A stretch of 64,000 nt of DNA from Syngnathus acus (taxonomy: Eukaryota; Chordata; Actinopteri; Syngnathiformes; Syngnathidae): NCBI RefSeq assembly GCF_901709675.1, contig NC_051089.1:16984008-17048007 (forward strand). Direction: 5' to 3'. Shown one piece after another: positions 32,191 to 64,000 of this stretch. A program made the position numbers and the translations under genes. The notes beneath the pieces are model-generated. The model did not search any database, was not told where the DNA came from, and was given only the letters and a program-made list of their open reading frames with translations. Position 1 is the stretch's first letter. Every line of letters begins with the position of its first letter.

Positions 32191-33577
32191 ATTGATTATT
32201 TTTGTGTGTAAAAGATGAAGCACTAAACAAAGCTGCATGTGAACATAAATCATCTTGACTGCATACAGATTAAAACTGACAATGATACACAAAAACAAAA
32301 TTTTGTTTCAGTGTGCTTTTCCCTTTCTTTCTTTTTTAATACCACTATTCACGTCAACCATGTGAGTTCTCAGTTGCTAACATGAAGCGTTTGCTTGATT
32401 TGTGAGGTCATGTTCACACAATCAAGCCTACGCAAATATTGGATATTATTTAAATCACAAAACTGGACATTTATGGATCGGTTCTGATTCATCCATGTTT
32501 GAATCGTGATGCATCTAATCAAAAATGTGTGTGTCAATAACAAGCGGGTTTTTTTAAAACAACAATTTGGCGCCCTCTCCAGCAGTTGATGCCCCGGGCG
32601 ACGCCAGATTTGCCTATGCTAAGTGCCAGCCCTGATTGTATGGTGCAGAAGGAAAACAAAGTGGTTCTGATTGGAGCTGAAACATATCTTGGCAATGGCA
32701 GATGTAATGCATATATCGCTTCTAATTTTCAAAAATTTGATTGTAGCAGCTAACATGCTACAATCTTTAATCTATCTGTGGGGTCATTTAAACTAAGTTT
32801 AGATATTGTCTATTAAAAGCACATTTTATTAAAAGAGGTGTGCATTGCTTTGTGTCGTATAGCCATGTTTATTGTCGTAGTATATAGCATTAAAAGGTTT
32901 GTGTACATTGCAGTTCGTTCAATAGAAGGGCCATTTGTCACAGAGCATTGCATGGACCAAGGAAGAATGAAACTTGGTTGTGAGACTTAAAATACTATGG
33001 TGTTCTACTCGATAAACAAAATGTAACCCCCACTGTTTTCTTGAGAACAAGAGGGGGTTGGGGCTAAGGTCTTACAGATAAACCCTTAAGTTTTTGCTCA
33101 TGTCAATGCCAAGATGAAATACAAGTTCCAAATTAAGGTTTTGTCTATCTGAAAAAGAAAATCTGTTTCAGTATTTTATTGAAAGTAAGCAATAAATAAT
33201 ACTGTGATAAAAATAGTTTATAAGTACTCAGACTGTACATTGTTACATCATCAGACAATTCAAATAACAGGACTAATAATAGCAACATGATTTCCACAGG
33301 GCATGAGAGAAATTACAAAAATGAAAACAGAATTTGGAATTGAGAGACTACACTAAGTGTTAAAGAAAGCTGGTTTCTTTCAATTTGTCATGGAGATTAA
33401 TGTGAAACCATTGTTGTGAAAGCAGACAAGACCTAGAGGAGAAAATAAACTACAGCTTAAGCTATGATAGTGAAGAGAACAAAAATGAGTAATAATAAAT
33501 AAGAACGCAGAAGACGGTCTAATCAATAAACAATAAGGCTTCATATAACGTCTTTGTAAAAAGTGTTTTTTTAAGAT

Positions 33578-33787
33578 TCAAACTAGTGATGGGAAAACGA
33601 CGCTTCAAGACCCTTTGTGAACCAGTTGTTGTGTTAAGCCCCATAAATGGCACTTTCTGTTCGACACTGGGCTGAAAGTACACTGACCCCGTTTCTTCAC
33701 ACCAACAGTGCCATCTAGAGCAGTTACAAATAATACAACTGGTTTAAGAAGCAAATTTTACGCTTCATTTTCCCATTACTAGTTTGA
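33578..33787. mobile_element. Short inverted-repeat MITE, 210 bp
   Basis: TCAAACTAGTGATGGGAAAA at the left is mirrored by TTTTCCCATTACTAGTTTGA at the right, with one mismatch. No clear target duplication beyond these ends, so the superfamily is open (hAT-like by the GATGGG core). It would be in the PPFIA1 3' UTR. Confidence 0.6.
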
Positions 33788-34080
33788 GCCTGTCTACTTG
33801 CAGTAGGGATTAACAGAGGCTTCAGTGAAATTGGTCCGCTCAGGCATATAGTCTTTTCAGTTCTTCTGTATGTTAAACCCCCTCCTTTGCAGATAGGTCT
33901 CTCCATAGTTGAGGGGTTAAAGGACAGGCAAAGTTGGCAGGGACGGGAAAGCGAGTGTCCTTGCATGCAAGGTGAAACACAAAGAACATTGCATTTAACT
34001 TTCACTCACATTTAAAGTGGCCCTCGCTTTATTTTCCTGTAACTGATGTATGGCTTTAGTTTCTTGAATTTAAAACATTT

Positions 34081-34124
34081 GGTGTGTGTGTGTGTGTCTG
34101 CGTGCGTGCGTGCGTGCGTGCGTT
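34081..34124. repeat. Compound (GT)n-(GCGT)n microsatellite
   Basis: Eight or so GT units followed by about six GCGT units. Confidence 0.95.
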
Positions 34125-34713
34125 GAGAGGTCCTGGGTTACACGTGATAAGTGTTCTCAACATCACCTGGCTTACCAGCAGCAGTTATTTGAATGGTGAT
34201 GGTCACAGTGTTGAGCAGTTTGCAAAATGGTCTCCAGCAGTTTGATATTCACACACACACACATTGACCTACATAACAGCTGCATTTACATTGTCAAACA
34301 TAATAAGCAAGAAACATTTTAACAGATAAAAGAGGGGGTAACGATATAGAATTAAATTATATCACAAGTCACTTAACCATTGATTATATTTCAAATCAAC
34401 AAGGAAAAAACATACATCTGGTCAAATGAAGATTATAAAAAGATTAGATAAAACTTCTGTTGGTAGAAATATACAAACTCCAGACATTTGAAACATTCAG
34501 TTACCTACATCTGAGAGCTGATGAGCACAGTGAAGAAATGTAAAAAGTTTAAAGGGATTGAGGCAAAACGATTACATTATATTCTAAAATCACATAACTG
34601 TCCCATTGGTTTACATAAATATAAGAAATGTGGACACAGTTTCCTCTAGGGACACTGAGATTGGTGAGAGATCTTTCTCTGTGATACTGTGTCATATTTT
34701 TAGTAAAAATCTG

Positions 34714-63614
<28,901 letters not shown>

Positions 63615-64000
63615 CTGAACAAGACAAGACAACAACAAAAGTACTCTTAGTACTTTGCTTGCTCAGTGGCTTTCCATATTCAATTTTCTCCGAAGTAATG
63701 GCTCTACAGCTAGGGGCATCAGTTTATCTTGCAGTCATCCTTGAGAAGGTTAAGGAACAAAGCGGAAATCCTTCAAAGGGATGAAGCCATCTACTTCCAC
63801 AGACAAAAGATCTAGCATCTGGTGTGTTTCTACATAAACAAGAGCTACCAGCAGTGACGATGCACAACAAGGCAAAGCTAACAAAAACACAAAAAGTAGA
63901 AATACTGCTCATTTCATCACATATTAAGACAACATCTATATATACATTGGCGCTATCAAAGCATCTGTAGTGACGTTTCAATTGCTTTCAAATCTCGCTT
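63615..64000 (-). other. PPFIA1 intron, right edge of window
   Basis: The exon at 63531-63614 starts in phase 0 with [16 protein letters not shown]. No further liprin coiled-coil exon is seen to the end of the window, so upstream exons lie outside. Confidence 0.6.

Larger units (their letters stand above)
33150..34713 (-). other. Probable PPFIA1 3' untranslated region
   Basis: Minus-strand sequence beyond the last PPFIA1 stop codons holds no coding exon. AATAAA (TTTATT on plus at 33175-33180) is a reasonable distal polyadenylation signal. The interval includes an inverted-repeat element (33578-33787) and a GT/GCGT microsatellite (34081-34124). Extent is inferred. Confidence 0.45.

Overview
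The window is vertebrate, and almost certainly teleost fish, nuclear DNA. It holds four intron-rich protein genes whose products align with vertebrate families, and every intron examined obeys GT/AG. Roughly a third of the sequence is mobile DNA typical of ray-finned fish: a Rex3 (RTE-type) LINE, hAT elements, Tc1/mariner elements, and tRNA-derived SINE-like copies. No prokaryotic feature, CRISPR array, rRNA or free-standing tRNA gene was seen.

Layout. (1) 637-4844 (+): the 3' nine exons of PEX16, a peroxisome biogenesis factor; its first exons lie left of the window. (2) 7085-16510 (-): a complete 16-exon ARFGAP2, a COPI-coat Arf GTPase-activating protein, convergent with PEX16. (3) 18139-31485 (+): a complete 14-exon gene for a secreted/type I membrane ZP-domain protein of 769 residues with a furin-type site and a C-terminal membrane helix; I cannot give it a symbol. 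(4) 34714-63614 (-): the 3' part of PPFIA1 (liprin-alpha-1), from the late coiled coil through three SAM domains, with two alternative last exons; its 5' exons lie right of the window. PEX16/ARFGAP2 and the ZP gene/PPFIA1 form two convergent pairs. The genes have unrelated jobs (peroxisome membrane assembly, Golgi-ER traffic, extracellular matrix, synapse and adhesion scaffolding), so this is a neighbourhood and not a pathway.

Mobile DNA. Large introns and intergenic gaps hold nested insertions whose order can be read from target-site duplications. A family of at least six TA-flanked inverted-repeat elements with CCGT...ACGG ends is scattered through the ZP-gene and PPFIA1 introns. One copy sits inside an hAT element whose uninterrupted sister copy, 28 kb away, gives the empty site and shows a TA duplication. 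Another copy carries a 3.3-kb Rex3. Two hAT elements lie end to end sharing one target sequence.

Oddities. One PPFIA1 exon (46768-46938) is broken by three apparent single-base indels although its neighbours are intact. ARFGAP2's 3' UTR runs straight into an hAT element that supplies candidate polyadenylation signals. One hAT copy keeps only the two ends of its transposase fused in one small ORF. I found no convincing undescribed molecular system; the novelty is in transposon structure and gene-model detail.
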